Source: Sphingorhabdus pulchriflava (GTDB lineage: Bacteria > Pseudomonadota > Alphaproteobacteria > Sphingomonadales > Sphingomonadaceae). From it: 64,000 bases of DNA. The DNA lies in NCBI RefSeq assembly GCF_003367235.1, contig NZ_QRGP01000002.1, forward strand, positions 248,001 through 312,000. The letters are read 5' to 3'. The notes under the pieces were generated by a model. It did no database searches. It was not told the DNA's origin and worked only from the letters and a program-made list of their open reading frames with translations. Shown one piece after another: positions 36,206-45,205 of this stretch. The stretch's first letter is position 1. The number at the start of each line of letters is the position of its first letter. Made by a program: the position numbers and the translations under genes.

Positions 36206-37033
36206 TCAGCCTAGCGCGATATCAGGAGCATCCTCCTGCTTCATGCCCACCGTATGGTAGCCTGCATCGACATGATGCGTCTCGCCGGTAACGCCTGCTG
36301 ACAAATCTGACAGGAAGTACAGCGCCGAGGCACCGACATCGTCGATGGTGACATTGCGGCGCAGCGGCGAGTTATATTCGTTCCACTTTAGGATGTAGCG
36401 GAAATCGCCGATACCCGATGCAGCGAGCGTCTTGATCGGCCCCGCCGAAATTGCATTGACGCGGATGCCATCGGGCCCGACATCGTTGGCTAGATACTTC
36501 ACACTGGCTTCGAGAGCCGCCTTGGCAACGCCCATGACATTATAATGTGGCACGACCTTTTCGGCGCCATAATAGCTCAGCGTCAGCATTGATCCGCCAC
36601 CCTTGCCGGTTTCAGGGTCGAAGGGCACCATCATCGCCGCGGCCCGCTTGGCGACGGCGGTGAAGCTGTAGACGCTGATATTCATCGTCATCAGGAAGTC
36701 GTCGAGCGTGACGTCGAAATATTTGCCGCGCAGCGCATCCTTGTTGGTAAAGCCGATGGCATGGACGACGAAATCGATGGTGGGCCAGCGTGCCGCGAGT
36801 TTTTCAAACGCTGCGTCGAGATTGGCCATGTCCGAAACATCGCAATCGATCAGGAAATCGCAGCCCAATTGCTCTGCGAGCGGGCGGACGCGCTTTTCCA
36901 TGACTTCGCCCTGATAGCTGATCGCCAGTTCGGCACCTTCGGCCTTCAGCCGCTGCGCGATGCCCCATGCGAGCGACTTGTCATTGGCGAGGCCCATGAT
37001 GAGGCCGCGTTTTCCTGCCATCAAACCGGTCAT
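36206..37033 (-). CDS. fabI: Enoyl-[acyl-carrier-protein] reductase FabI
   Basis: 275 residues from ATG 37033 (overlapping the YihY stop ATGA). FabI does the last step of each fatty-acid elongation cycle with NADH. The glycine-rich start (KRGLIMGLANDKSLAWGIAQRL) and the catalytic pair Y-x6-K in YNVMGVAKAALEASVKYLA are those of FabI. An ATG at 37021 is also possible. The much longer frame up to 37930 is antisense/other-frame to YihY and was discarded. Confidence 0.96.
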   Translation of the reverse strand: MTGLMAGKRGLIMGLANDKSLAWGIAQRLKAEGAELAISYQGEVMEKRVRPLAEQLGCDFLIDCDVSDMANLDAAFEKLAARWPTIDFVVHAIGFTNKDALRGKYFDVTLDDFLMTMNISVYSFTAVAKRAAAMMVPFDPETGKGGGSMLTLSYYGAEKVVPHYNVMGVAKAALEASVKYLANDVGPDGIRVNAISAGPIKTLAASGIGDFRYILKWNEYNSPLRRNVTIDDVGASALYFLSDLSAGVTGETHHVDAGYHTVGMKQEDAPDIALG

Positions 37034-38004
37034 GTATCGGTGAACTCCTGATTGTCTTTTCCTGATCCCGGACCACCCCTTAGGCCATTTTCGGTGGCGT
37101 TGGCCAGAGCGGCGTTGAGTTGCGCGCCTGTGACCATGCCGAGGCCAATCAGGTAAAAGAAAATCAGTGCGATCATCACCCCGGCCAGGCTGCCATAAGT
37201 CAGATCGTAATTGGTGATCGAAGACACGAACCAGGGTAGCACCATCGTGCATCCCACCCACCATCCGCTGACCAGCACCGCACCCGGCCATTTGGGGTAA
37301 AGCCGCCCGCGATATTTGCGCGGGGCAAGGCCGCGATAAATGGTGTAAATAGCGAGGAAGAGAATGGCGAATGGGATGATCCGGCCCCAGGCGAAATAGT
37401 CCGCCGCGCGTTCGGCCGCAGGGATGAAGCGATAGACAAGTTCCTCGATCGTCACGACCAATACCTGCGCCGAAAAAGCCATCATTGCCAGGATCACAGC
37501 CGCCACGATCACCACAAAACTGCCCAGACGATATTGCCAGAACCAGCGCTCGGGTTGGGTCCCGTAAGCGCGGTGAAGGACGTCGCGGATCGTCTCGATC
37601 AGGCTGGTGGTGGTCCAGAGGCTGACGATGGCGCTCAACCACAACAGCGGCCCTGATCGGGCGGTCATGGCGGCATGCACTGGTTCGGCAAGCGCCGCCT
37701 CGACGCTTTTGGGGACGGTTTCGAAAAAGGCGTCGATCAGCGCCAGCCCGGATTCTGTCTGTCCAAGACTGCCCGCTATGGCGGCGGCGACGATACAGAA
37801 GGCAAAAAGCGCGACAATCGATAGATAGGCGAAGTTGCCTGCATGGACGAAGCCATCGCTGTAGACACCCACGACGACACGGCGCACGACTTCCTTGGCC
37901 TGATGTAACGGATCGAGATGGTGAAACCACTCAACCTCGCTCTCGGCATGCGGGCGCGGATCGTGCGCGCGCGCCTCGGGCGAGAGGGGGGAGTGCTCAG
38001 ACAC
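37030..38004 (-). CDS. YihY/BrkB family inner membrane protein
   Basis: 324 residues from GTG 38004; the open frame goes to a TTG at 38049, which would overlap the DnaJ-like gene by 53 bases, and there is no ATG. The GTG sits directly over the DnaJ stop. Six hydrophobic segments follow an N-terminal cytoplasmic stretch, with YihY/UPF0761-type motifs (FAYLSIVALFAFCIVAAAIAG; YRGLAPRKYRGRLYPKWPGAVLV; YGSLAGVMIALIFFYLIGLG). Function in this family is poorly defined. A four-base overlap with fabI follows. Confidence 0.85.
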   Translation of the reverse strand: MSEHSPLSPEARAHDPRPHAESEVEWFHHLDPLHQAKEVVRRVVVGVYSDGFVHAGNFAYLSIVALFAFCIVAAAIAGSLGQTESGLALIDAFFETVPKSVEAALAEPVHAAMTARSGPLLWLSAIVSLWTTTSLIETIRDVLHRAYGTQPERWFWQYRLGSFVVIVAAVILAMMAFSAQVLVVTIEELVYRFIPAAERAADYFAWGRIIPFAILFLAIYTIYRGLAPRKYRGRLYPKWPGAVLVSGWWVGCTMVLPWFVSSITNYDLTYGSLAGVMIALIFFYLIGLGMVTGAQLNAALANATENGLRGGPGSGKDNQEFTDT

Positions 38005-38923
38005 CAAGGTCGGAACGGATGCCGGGTTCGTCGGGAAGGGCTTCGGCAAGCGTGGCCAGCGCGGCCATGTCCGATGGCAGGCGGATGTGCAGCGTCACCA
38101 ACTGATCCCCGCGCTCTCCACCTTTCTTCGCAAAACCCCGGCCCTTGATGCGCATGGTAGTACCCGATTGCGCACCGGCAGGAACGCTGAGCATTACCGC
38201 ACCGTCGATGGTTGGCACCTTTACCTTTGCACCTTTGATCGCTTCTTTCAGGCTGATCGGCAGTTCTAGGCGGATATTGTCTCCGTCACGCTCGTAAAAG
38301 GGGTGCTTGCCGATTTTGAGCGTCACCATCGCGTCGCCATTGCCGCCGGGGCCTGCAGCGCCTTTGCCGGGAATACGGATCTGCTGTCCGCTGACGGCTC
38401 CCGCAGGAAGTTTGAACTCGACCGTCTTGCCGTCGCGAAGCGTGATCCGCTGGGGTTCCAGCTTGGCTGCATCGGTAAAGGCGACGAGATGTTCGTAGGC
38501 TATGTTCGCGCCCTTGGGCGGCGGCCCAGGTTGAGGCCTTGGACCACCCGGGCGAGCGCCCGCGCCTCCGCCGAAAAGGCCATCAAAAATGTCGCCAAGA
38601 TCGATGCCGCCGCCAAATTCAAAACCGCCCTGTCCGGGGCGCTGCCCGCCGGCGCTGAACGGGCTGCCGCCGCCAAAGCCCGCACCAAAGGGGGAGCGCG
38701 GCTGGCCGTTCTCATCAATTTCACCGCGATCATATTGGCCGCGCTTTTGCGGGTCAGACAACAGGTCATAGGCATGCGTCACCTCGGCAAAGCGCTCGGC
38801 TGCCTTGGGATTGTCCTGGTTCCTGTCGGGGTGCAGTTCTTTGGCGAGCTTGCGATAGGCGCTTTTGATCGCCTTCTCGTCTGCGCCTTTCGAAACACCC
38901 AATATGGAATATGGATCGGCCAT
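37997..38923 (-). CDS. J-domain protein, CbpA/DnaJ type without zinc finger
   Basis: 308 residues. N-terminal J domain (YSILGVSKGADEKAIKSAYRKLAKELHPDRN) with HPD at 31-33, then a Gly/Phe-rich linker (GAGFGGGSPFSAGG; FGGGAGARPGG) and two C-terminal substrate-binding domains (VEFKLPAGAVSGQQIRIPGKG; LSVPAGAQSGTTMRIKGRG). The CxxCxGxG zinc repeats of DnaJ are absent, as in CbpA. It would stimulate DnaK. It begins a minus-strand run including YihY, fabI, the small membrane protein, GNAT and aroC. Confidence 0.92.
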   Translation of the reverse strand: MADPYSILGVSKGADEKAIKSAYRKLAKELHPDRNQDNPKAAERFAEVTHAYDLLSDPQKRGQYDRGEIDENGQPRSPFGAGFGGGSPFSAGGQRPGQGGFEFGGGIDLGDIFDGLFGGGAGARPGGPRPQPGPPPKGANIAYEHLVAFTDAAKLEPQRITLRDGKTVEFKLPAGAVSGQQIRIPGKGAAGPGGNGDAMVTLKIGKHPFYERDGDNIRLELPISLKEAIKGAKVKVPTIDGAVMLSVPAGAQSGTTMRIKGRGFAKKGGERGDQLVTLHIRLPSDMAALATLAEALPDEPGIRSDLGV

Positions 38924-38978
38924 TCTCGTCCCTGTTTATTTGCGTCCCTGTATTAGATTGGCATTACAGCGCACTGAG

Positions 38979-39443
38979 TCAACTCGGCGCAACAGCATTT
39001 TCGACGCTTTTTCCAGCAAATGTGCGCAACAAGAGATAAAGCACCAGCCCCAGCGGACCGAGAAGGAAGATGAACGGTAGCACCAGCAGCTGTAACCAGC
39101 GGGCAATGCCACGCCTGTCGGCGTTACGCGCGGCCCAGATGCCGACGAACAGGTCGAAGGCGAGATAATGGATCCAACCGATTGTTGCGCCGCCTTTGCT
39201 GTCGAAAAGGCCCATCACGCCCGCGAGCGAGGAGAAATCCTGCGAACGCGGCCCTGCGGCATCAAGTGTCCCGCTCATCAGCCCGACTATGAGCACCGTG
39301 TAGGTCGCGGCCAGTAGCCCGCAACCTGCCATGAACAGCAGAGGCAACACTTGTTCGCGCTTCGGTGCCAACAGCAGCAACAGCCAGCAGACCATCGCAT
39401 AGATGTTGGTCACCTCAAAAATCGTCTCCCACGGCATTTGCAT
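38979..39443 (-). CDS. ABA4-like (DUF4281) membrane protein
   Basis: 154 residues, four hydrophobic segments. The pattern GWIHYLAFDLFVGIWAARNADRRG is that of the DUF4281 / ABA4-like family, named after the plant protein needed for neoxanthin. In bacteria the role is not established; some members occur with carotenoid genes, but none are seen in this window. The start 39443 could instead be the ATG at 39437. Divergent from pdxH with a 47-base gap. Confidence 0.82.
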   Translation of the reverse strand: MQMPWETIFEVTNIYAMVCWLLLLLAPKREQVLPLLFMAGCGLLAATYTVLIVGLMSGTLDAAGPRSQDFSSLAGVMGLFDSKGGATIGWIHYLAFDLFVGIWAARNADRRGIARWLQLLVLPFIFLLGPLGLVLYLLLRTFAGKSVENAVAPS

Positions 39444-39490
39444 GGCAGTCCCCCCTTCCTTGCAGGCGCAGTCTAGCCTATCGGGGCGAT

Positions 39491-40087
39491 ATGGAAAGCC
39501 AAGATCCCTACGTTATTTTCGATAGCTGGTTCAAAGAGGCACGCGAAAGTGAACTCAACGACGGCAACGCCATGGCCCTGGCGACGGCAGACGCAAATGG
39601 CCATCCTTCGGTGCGGATGGTCTTGCTCAAAGGCCATGGCCCTGACGCAGACGGCAAAGGCGGGTTCATTTTCTACACCAACCTTGAAAGCCGCAAAGGT
39701 GGCGAACTGGCCGCAAACCCCCATGTCGCCTTGCTGTTCCATTGGAAGTCTCTCCGCCGCCAGGTCCGTATCGAAGGCCCGATAACGCAAGTCAGCGATG
39801 CAACGGCCGACGCCTATTTCGCGAGCCGCGCACGCGATTCCCAATTGGGGGCATGGGCGTCCGACCAATCCCGTCCGCTCGATAGCCGCGCGACGTTCGA
39901 GGCGCGTTTTGCCGAGGTCAAAGCGCGCTTCGAAGGGCGGGATGTGCCGCGCCCTCCGCACTGGACCGGGAATATCGTTAGCCCAACCCGCATCGAATTT
40001 TGGCAGGACCGCGAATTCCGCCTCCACGAGCGCTGGGTGTTCGATTGCGAAGGCGATGGCTGGCGCACGCAAATGCTGTATCCGTAA
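39491..40087 (+). CDS. pdxH: Pyridoxamine 5'-phosphate oxidase PdxH
   Basis: 198 residues from ATG 39491; the longer frame from 39365 overlaps the divergent gene. FMN-binding motifs (SVRMVLLKGHGPDADGKGGFIFYTNLESRKGGEL; LLFHWKSLRRQVRIEGPI) and the C-terminal WTGNIVSPTRIEFWQDREFRLHERW are characteristic. The enzyme makes pyridoxal 5'-phosphate. It is followed by an inverted repeat at 40098. Confidence 0.95.
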   Translation: MESQDPYVIFDSWFKEARESELNDGNAMALATADANGHPSVRMVLLKGHGPDADGKGGFIFYTNLESRKGGELAANPHVALLFHWKSLRRQVRIEGPITQVSDATADAYFASRARDSQLGAWASDQSRPLDSRATFEARFAEVKARFEGRDVPRPPHWTGNIVSPTRIEFWQDREFRLHERWVFDCEGDGWRTQMLYP

Positions 40088-40097
40088 CAAAAATTTT

Positions 40098-40177
40098 CCG
40101 TTCGTGTCGAGCGAAGTCGAGACACGCGGAGTTGGCGTGCACCCTATGGGCCTCTCGACTTCGCTCGAGGCGAACGG
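40098..40177. repeat. Imperfect inverted repeat (REP-like palindrome) between pdxH and a CDF gene
   Basis: Left arm 40098-40122 begins CCGTTCGTGTCGAGCGAAG; right arm 40153-40177 is its reverse complement with two mismatches in 25 bases, loop 30 bases. The core GTCGAGCGAAGTCGAGAC is itself partly palindromic. I recall similar dispersed repeats in sphingomonad genomes. It sits just after the pdxH stop and before the next start, so it may act as a transcription stop or mRNA stabiliser as well; no T-run follows. Confidence 0.8.
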
Positions 40178-40190
40178 CTAAAGGAAGCAA

Positions 40191-41156
40191 ATGTCGCTTA
40201 ATCACAACCACCATCATCACGAACATGGTTCGATGACAGCGAAAGCCGCGATTGCCAGTGTGGCAATGGCGCTTTTCCTGACCGTGCTCAAAAGCTGGGC
40301 GGCGATTGAGACCGGTTCGGTTGCTCTGCTCGGTTCGCTCGCCGATACCGGCTTCGACCTGCTGGCTTCGCTGTTGACCCTGTTCAGCGTGCGCTATGCA
40401 GCTCTACCGGCGGATGACGACCATCGTTTCGGCCATGGCAAAGCAGAGGCCTTGTCTGCGCTAGTGCAGGTGATGCTGGTGACCGTATCGGCGCTGTTTA
40501 TCGGTTGGCGCGCGGTGGTGCGTTTTAGCGACGGTGCACCAACCGAGCATCCCGAAATGGGCATCGGCGTCTCGCTGGTCGCGATTGCGGCAACGCTCGG
40601 GCTGCTCGCCTATCAACGCCATGTAATCAAGAAAACCGGCTCGGTCGCGATCCATGGCGACCATTTGCACTATCAAGGTGACTTGCTGCTAAACATCGCG
40701 GTCATTGTAGCACTCGCGCTTGATGCTTTTCTGAGCGTGCGCGGCGCCGATCCGTTGTTCGGCATCGCAATTGCGCTCTGGCTGCTCTGGGGCGCCTGGC
40801 GCGCCGCCAGCCTTGCGCTCGATCAGCTGCTCGACAGGGAGTGGCCGCTCGAAAAAAGACAGCGGTTCATCGAAGTCGCGATGCGACATCCCGAGCTGAA
40901 GGGCATTCACGACATGCGCACGCGCTCGGCGGGCGCACATGATTTCTGCCAGTTCCACGTCTGGGTCGATCCGAACATGACCGTGCTGCAGGCGCATGAA
41001 GTGATGGACGAGATTGAGGCTGAACTGATGCGCGAATTTCCCGGTGTGGAGGTGCTGATCCATCCCGACCCCGAAGGGCATAAGGACGAACTGGGCTATA
41101 TTCCGAGCGAGACGATCGAGCACCAGGATGACGAGCATGAGCATCACCACCACTAG
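40191..41156 (+). CDS. Cation diffusion facilitator (FieF-like) metal transporter
   Basis: 321 residues. Histidine-rich ends (NHNHHHHEHG at the start, EHEHHHH at the end) flank six membrane segments. The metal site aspartates appear in LLGSLADTGFDLLASLL and in DHLHYQGDLLLNIAVIVAL-type segments, and the cytoplasmic C-terminal domain (IHDMRTRSAGAHDFCQFHVWVDP) is typical of CDF exporters. It exports divalent metals such as zinc or iron by proton antiport; the actual metal cannot be read. The next gene starts inside its 3' end. Confidence 0.92.
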   Translation: MSLNHNHHHHEHGSMTAKAAIASVAMALFLTVLKSWAAIETGSVALLGSLADTGFDLLASLLTLFSVRYAALPADDDHRFGHGKAEALSALVQVMLVTVSALFIGWRAVVRFSDGAPTEHPEMGIGVSLVAIAATLGLLAYQRHVIKKTGSVAIHGDHLHYQGDLLLNIAVIVALALDAFLSVRGADPLFGIAIALWLLWGAWRAASLALDQLLDREWPLEKRQRFIEVAMRHPELKGIHDMRTRSAGAHDFCQFHVWVDPNMTVLQAHEVMDEIEAELMREFPGVEVLIHPDPEGHKDELGYIPSETIEHQDDEHEHHHH

Positions 41157-41988
41157 ACCCTTCAAACAGGTCGATGTTTTCACGGTCGTAGCATTGAAGG
41201 GAAATCCGGTGGCGGTGATTCTTGATGCCGTAGGGCTGTCTCCAGATCAGATGCAGGCTATCGCCAACTGGACCAACCTGTCGGAAACGACCTTTGTCAC
41301 ACCCGCAACCGACGCAGCGGCGGACTATGCAGTCCGCATATTCACCCCCAAGAGCGAACTGCCTTTTGCCGGGCATCCGACGTTAGGGACGGCGCATGCC
41401 GTGATCGAGGCGGGTCTGGCTATTCCCAAAGACGGCAAGGTGGTGCAGCAATGCGCGGTGGGCCTTGTCGAGGTTAGTGTTGTTGGCACCGGATTGTCCT
41501 TCCGCTTACCGCGTTATGCCTATGAAGAGGCCCCCGAGCAGGAAAAACTTGCTGCAGCGCTTGGTGAAGGCGCAATCAACGGCGTGCCCGAAATCGTCAA
41601 TGTCGGCCCGCGCTGGGTGATTGCCGAACTGGCATCGGCGGGGGTTGTTGAACAATTGCAACCCGACCTGCCGATGCTTGCAGATTATGACCGCACCCAA
41701 GCGACCACCGGGCTTACGGTCTATGCCGAAAAGCCGGATGGCGACATCATCGTCCGCAGCTTTGCGCCTGCCGACGGCATCGCCGAGGACCCCGTTTGCG
41801 GCAGCGGCAACGGTGCGGTAGCCGCATTTCGTATGAAGGCTGGCCAGGTTTCCGCAGGCAGCAGCTATACAGCCAGCCAAGGCCGTCAGGTTGGCCGCGA
41901 TGGCCATGTTCGCATACGGATAGAAGGAGATGCCGTCCATGTCGGCGGTGACTGCGTCACCGTCGTGGACGGCACCTTCGGGATTTGA
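41137..41988 (+). CDS. PhzF family isomerase / epimerase-like protein
   Basis: 283 residues. PhzF-type motifs: VVALKGNPVAVILDA, FTPKSELPFAGHPTLGTAHAV (with the conserved Glu-Leu-Pro segment) and EDPVCGSGNGAVAAF. The family includes PhzF of phenazine synthesis and many enzymes of unknown substrate; no phenazine genes are nearby, so the role is unknown. Start at 41137 has aggat eight bases upstream; an in-frame ATG at 41128 is possible. It overlaps the CDF gene by 20 bases. Confidence 0.88.
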   Translation: MSITTTRPFKQVDVFTVVALKGNPVAVILDAVGLSPDQMQAIANWTNLSETTFVTPATDAAADYAVRIFTPKSELPFAGHPTLGTAHAVIEAGLAIPKDGKVVQQCAVGLVEVSVVGTGLSFRLPRYAYEEAPEQEKLAAALGEGAINGVPEIVNVGPRWVIAELASAGVVEQLQPDLPMLADYDRTQATTGLTVYAEKPDGDIIVRSFAPADGIAEDPVCGSGNGAVAAFRMKAGQVSAGSSYTASQGRQVGRDGHVRIRIEGDAVHVGGDCVTVVDGTFGI

Positions 41989-41992
41989 TCGC

Positions 41993-42439
41993 TTAAGCGA
42001 CCGTCACCGACTGGATCACGCCGGGTTCGCGCGGCGGCTCGCCCTTGGGCAGTGCGTCGACATTTTCCATGCCTTCGATCACATTACCCCACACGGTGTA
42101 CTGACGATCGAGGAAAGTCGCATCGTCGAACACGATGAAGAACTGGCTGTTTGCGCTGTTCGGATCCTGGGTGCGGGCCATAGAGCAGGCGCCGCGAACA
42201 TGGGGTTCATCGTTGAATTCCTGTTTCAGGTTCGGCTTTGACGAACCGCCCATGCCGGTACCGTTAGGGCAGCCACCCTGCGCCATGAAACCGTCGATCA
42301 CGCGGTGGAATTTCACGCCATCGTAAAAGCCTTCCTGCGCCAGTTCGACAATGCGTGCGACATGGTTGGGGGCAAGGTCAGGACGCAGCTTGATTACGAC
42401 ATCGCCGGTCGAAAGGTGCATGGTGAGTGTTTCGGCCAT
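41993..42439 (-). CDS. Cyclophilin-type peptidylprolyl isomerase
   Basis: 148 residues from ATG 42439, after a good aaagga site; the frame continues further upstream without support. The cyclophilin core is FHRVIDGFMAQGGCPNGTGMGG, NDEPHVRGACSMAR and SANSQFFIVFDD. No signal peptide, so cytoplasmic (PpiB-like). It isomerises prolyl bonds during folding. Convergent with the PhzF gene. Confidence 0.94.
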   Translation of the reverse strand: MAETLTMHLSTGDVVIKLRPDLAPNHVARIVELAQEGFYDGVKFHRVIDGFMAQGGCPNGTGMGGSSKPNLKQEFNDEPHVRGACSMARTQDPNSANSQFFIVFDDATFLDRQYTVWGNVIEGMENVDALPKGEPPREPGVIQSVTVA

Positions 42440-42564
42440 TTGGGAATCCTTTTCGTTGAAACTTTGCCGCCGCAATAGGCTCCAAAGGGCAAAAGTAAAT
42501 TGCATTTTCGCGGGCGGGGCGTAGGAGAAGCGCGGTCGCATCAATCAGCAGCAAAGGGGGAACG

Positions 42565-43974
42565 ATGACTGCCGAATCCGATCCTGACTTCCCCCAAGTC
42601 GAAACCGCAGAAGAAACCCTCGACGAAGACAATCGCTTGAAGGCGGACTTCGTCCGGCTGGTGCTCGACGCGGTTGAACGCGGCGACACCGAAGAAGCCT
42701 ATCGGCTCGCGCAGCCGCTGCACGCTGCCGACATTGCCGACCTGTTCGAGCTGACCAAGCGCGAGGATCGTGCCGATCTTGCCATCGCGCTGGGTGACTT
42801 GCTGAGCGCCGATGTGCTCGCCGAAATCAACGATTGGGTGCGCGACGATATTGTCGATGCGCTGCCTGCCGCGCAGATCGCCGACCTCGCCGAGCAGATG
42901 GAGACCGACGACGCGGTCGCGATGATCGAGGATCTGGAGGAGGAAGAGCAGCAAGCCGTCCTCGCCGAACTCGACCCCGAAGACCGGGCGGTCATCGAAG
43001 ATGCTCTCTCCTATCCGGAAGAATCCGCCGGTCGTATCATGCAGCGCGAACTGGTCGCGGTGCCCGAGCATATCACCGTCGGCCAGCTCATCGATTATCT
43101 GCGCGACAATCAGGATCTGACCACCGAATTCTGGGAAATCTTCGTCGTTGATCCGGCGCACCGTCCGATCGGTACTTGCCAGCTGAGCTGGATATTGCGC
43201 ACACCGCGCAACATTTCGATCTCCGATGTGATGAAGCGCGAGCAGACTTTGATCCCGGTCGATATGGACCAGGAAGAAGTCGCGCTGCGCTTCCAGAAAT
43301 ATGCGCTGATCTCCGCCGCTGTGGTCGACGATGCCGGGCGGTTGGTCGGTGTGATCACCGCCGACGATGTCGTCCACATCGTGCAGGAAGAAGCAGGCGA
43401 AGATATCTTGCGCCTGTCGGGTGCGGGCGAGGGCGACATCAACGAGCCGATTGCCGACAGCTATAAAGCGCGCGTCCGCTGGCTGATTGCCAATCTGGGC
43501 ACCGCGATGGTTGCTAGCTTCATTATCGCGCAGTTCGGGGCCGCCATCGAAACCATGGTCGCACTTGCGATTTTGATGCCGATAGTCGCCTCGATTGGCG
43601 GCAATGCTGGGACACAGACGCTGGCAGTAACGGTGCGCGCGCTCGCCACCAACCAGCTGACGCAATCGAACACGGTGCGATCAATCTGGCGTGAGATTCG
43701 TGTCGCACTGCTGATTGGGGCGACGGTGGCGGTGATTGCGGGTTTGGGGGCAGGGGTCATATTTTCGAACTGGACATTGGCGGGCGTTATCGGTGCTGCC
43801 ATCCTGTTCAACATTACGATTGCGGGGCTTTCAGGCGTTGTCATTCCAGTCGTGCTCGACCGTCTCGATCAGGACCCCGCGGTATCGAGCTCGATCTTTG
43901 TGACGATGATCACTGACTCGATGGGCTTTCTGATTTTCCTCGGACTTGCGGTGTTTGCCGGTCTTGCGGGCTAA
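42565..43974 (+). CDS. mgtE: Magnesium transporter MgtE
   Basis: 469 residues. Order: helical N-domain (about 20-150, acidic; EQQAVLAELDPEDRAVIEDALSYPEESAGRIMQ), tandem CBS domains (about 155-280) and five membrane segments in the C-terminal part (ASFIIAQFGAAIETMVALAILMPIVASIGGNAGTQ; TDSMGFLIFLGLAVFAGLAG). The NAGTQ and final TDSMGF motifs are the conserved MgtE pore signatures. CBS and N domains sense cytosolic magnesium and gate the channel. ATG 42565 follows agcaaaggggg. Confidence 0.95.
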   Translation: MTAESDPDFPQVETAEETLDEDNRLKADFVRLVLDAVERGDTEEAYRLAQPLHAADIADLFELTKREDRADLAIALGDLLSADVLAEINDWVRDDIVDALPAAQIADLAEQMETDDAVAMIEDLEEEEQQAVLAELDPEDRAVIEDALSYPEESAGRIMQRELVAVPEHITVGQLIDYLRDNQDLTTEFWEIFVVDPAHRPIGTCQLSWILRTPRNISISDVMKREQTLIPVDMDQEEVALRFQKYALISAAVVDDAGRLVGVITADDVVHIVQEEAGEDILRLSGAGEGDINEPIADSYKARVRWLIANLGTAMVASFIIAQFGAAIETMVALAILMPIVASIGGNAGTQTLAVTVRALATNQLTQSNTVRSIWREIRVALLIGATVAVIAGLGAGVIFSNWTLAGVIGAAILFNITIAGLSGVVIPVVLDRLDQDPAVSSSIFVTMITDSMGFLIFLGLAVFAGLAG

Positions 43975-43998
43975 GCCCTGCGCTCCCAGATAGCGGCC

Positions 43999-44403
43999 AT
44001 GGCACTCCATATGACCAAAATTGCCTTTGGTGCCGAAAGCCCGGCGCATCTGCGCCAGCGGCTGGAAAGCTATGCCGAGGCGGGCGAAATCCGGCTGACC
44101 ACACGCTATTTGCCGAAACGGCACGAGGAAATGGCGGGTGGCTCGCTCTACTGGATATTGAACCACACCCTCGTCGGCCGCAGCCCGATCCTTGGCTTCA
44201 TGGATAACGGGCAGGGGCGTACATGGATCCGCCTGCGTCCCGAACTGATCCCCGTCCGCTCAATCCCCAAACGCGCGCATCAGGGCTGGCGCTATCTGGA
44301 AGACAAGGATGCGCCGCCCGATCTGGGGTCGGCGGGCGCTGATGCCCGCGATGAAATGCCATCCAAGATGCTGGGCGAATTGATGAAAATGGGGCTGGTG
44401 TGA
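43999..44403 (+). CDS. DUF1489 family protein
   Basis: 134 residues. The chain (MALHMTKIAFG; LTTRYLPKRHEEMAGGSLYWILNHTLVGRSPILGF; KRAHQGWRYLE; MPSKMLGELMKMGLV) matches the DUF1489 family of alphaproteobacteria. No function is known and no membrane or signal sequence is seen. It follows mgtE by 24 bases and is probably co-transcribed. Confidence 0.85.
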   Translation: MALHMTKIAFGAESPAHLRQRLESYAEAGEIRLTTRYLPKRHEEMAGGSLYWILNHTLVGRSPILGFMDNGQGRTWIRLRPELIPVRSIPKRAHQGWRYLEDKDAPPDLGSAGADARDEMPSKMLGELMKMGLV

Positions 44404-44464
44404 TTGCATTCGGTCGGGACCTCGCCTAGCCAGCCCCTACCGGAAGACATTGGGGGAATATAAA

Positions 44465-45205
44465 ATGGCAGACGCGGCACACGAACCGGATCATAGCGAC
44501 AGCGGATTTCCGAGCCTGTGGGGTGGTCTAGGTTGGGTCCTGTTGTTTTTGTTCCTTCAGATCGTCGCCGGTGTCGCTGCGCTGGGCATTGCCATCGGCA
44601 TCGACAAAAGTGGCCGCGATGCCATGGAGCTTGCTCGCGATCTATCGTTTATTGCCGGTCCGACTATCATCTCGCTGATTGCCTCGAGCGTTGTTCTGCT
44701 CGGTTTGTTCTGGCTGCATTTGCGCAAAGAGGATCGTGCCACACGGATTGGCCTGACGCGCTGGAGCAGGCTCAGCTTTTTGCAAACTGTTGGTCTGGCT
44801 ATCGTGCTCATCGCCCTTGGCCTCGCCTTCAACCACCTCTACGCCACTTATGTCATTCCCGACATCAAGGTGCAGGAATCGCTGCGTAAGATGTTCGAAG
44901 CGCTGCCCGATACGCCATTCAACATGGTGATGCTGTTCGTCGCCATCGCCATCATCGCTCCTTTGCTTGAAGAAATCCTGTTCCGCGGGCTCGTCCAAAA
45001 TGCGCTCGTGAAGCGGTTGCCGGCCTGGGGTGCGATATTGGGTGCGTCGGCCATCTTTGGCGCGGTGCATATGGATTATCATGCCTTTCCCGCCTTGATG
45101 ATGATGGGTGTGGTCTTCGGCATTTTATACCACAAGACAGGCTCGCTCAGGGTCAATATCGTCGCGCATATGCTCAACAATGGCGCTGCACTACTACTCA
45201 CCTAG
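44465..45205 (+). CDS. CPBP family intramembrane metalloprotease
   Basis: 246 residues from ATG 44465 after a gggggaat site. Several membrane segments. The catalytic motif EEILFRG (E169, E170, R174) and downstream GAVHMDYH and AHMLNN histidine/asparagine motifs are those of the CAAX-protease / bacteriocin-processing (Abi) family, membrane glutamic-type metalloproteases. No bacteriocin gene is nearby, so the substrate is unknown. Convergent with fliS, overlapping by four bases. Confidence 0.9.
   Translation: MADAAHEPDHSDSGFPSLWGGLGWVLLFLFLQIVAGVAALGIAIGIDKSGRDAMELARDLSFIAGPTIISLIASSVVLLGLFWLHLRKEDRATRIGLTRWSRLSFLQTVGLAIVLIALGLAFNHLYATYVIPDIKVQESLRKMFEALPDTPFNMVMLFVAIAIIAPLLEEILFRGLVQNALVKRLPAWGAILGASAIFGAVHMDYHAFPALMMMGVVFGILYHKTGSLRVNIVAHMLNNGAALLLT

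Noticed and set aside
36206-37930. 574-codon fabI frame
   Set aside because: The N-terminal part overlaps YihY in another frame; FabI begins at 37033.
42541-43665. Minus-strand 374-codon frame opposite mgtE
   Set aside because: Antisense shadow of the clear MgtE sequence.
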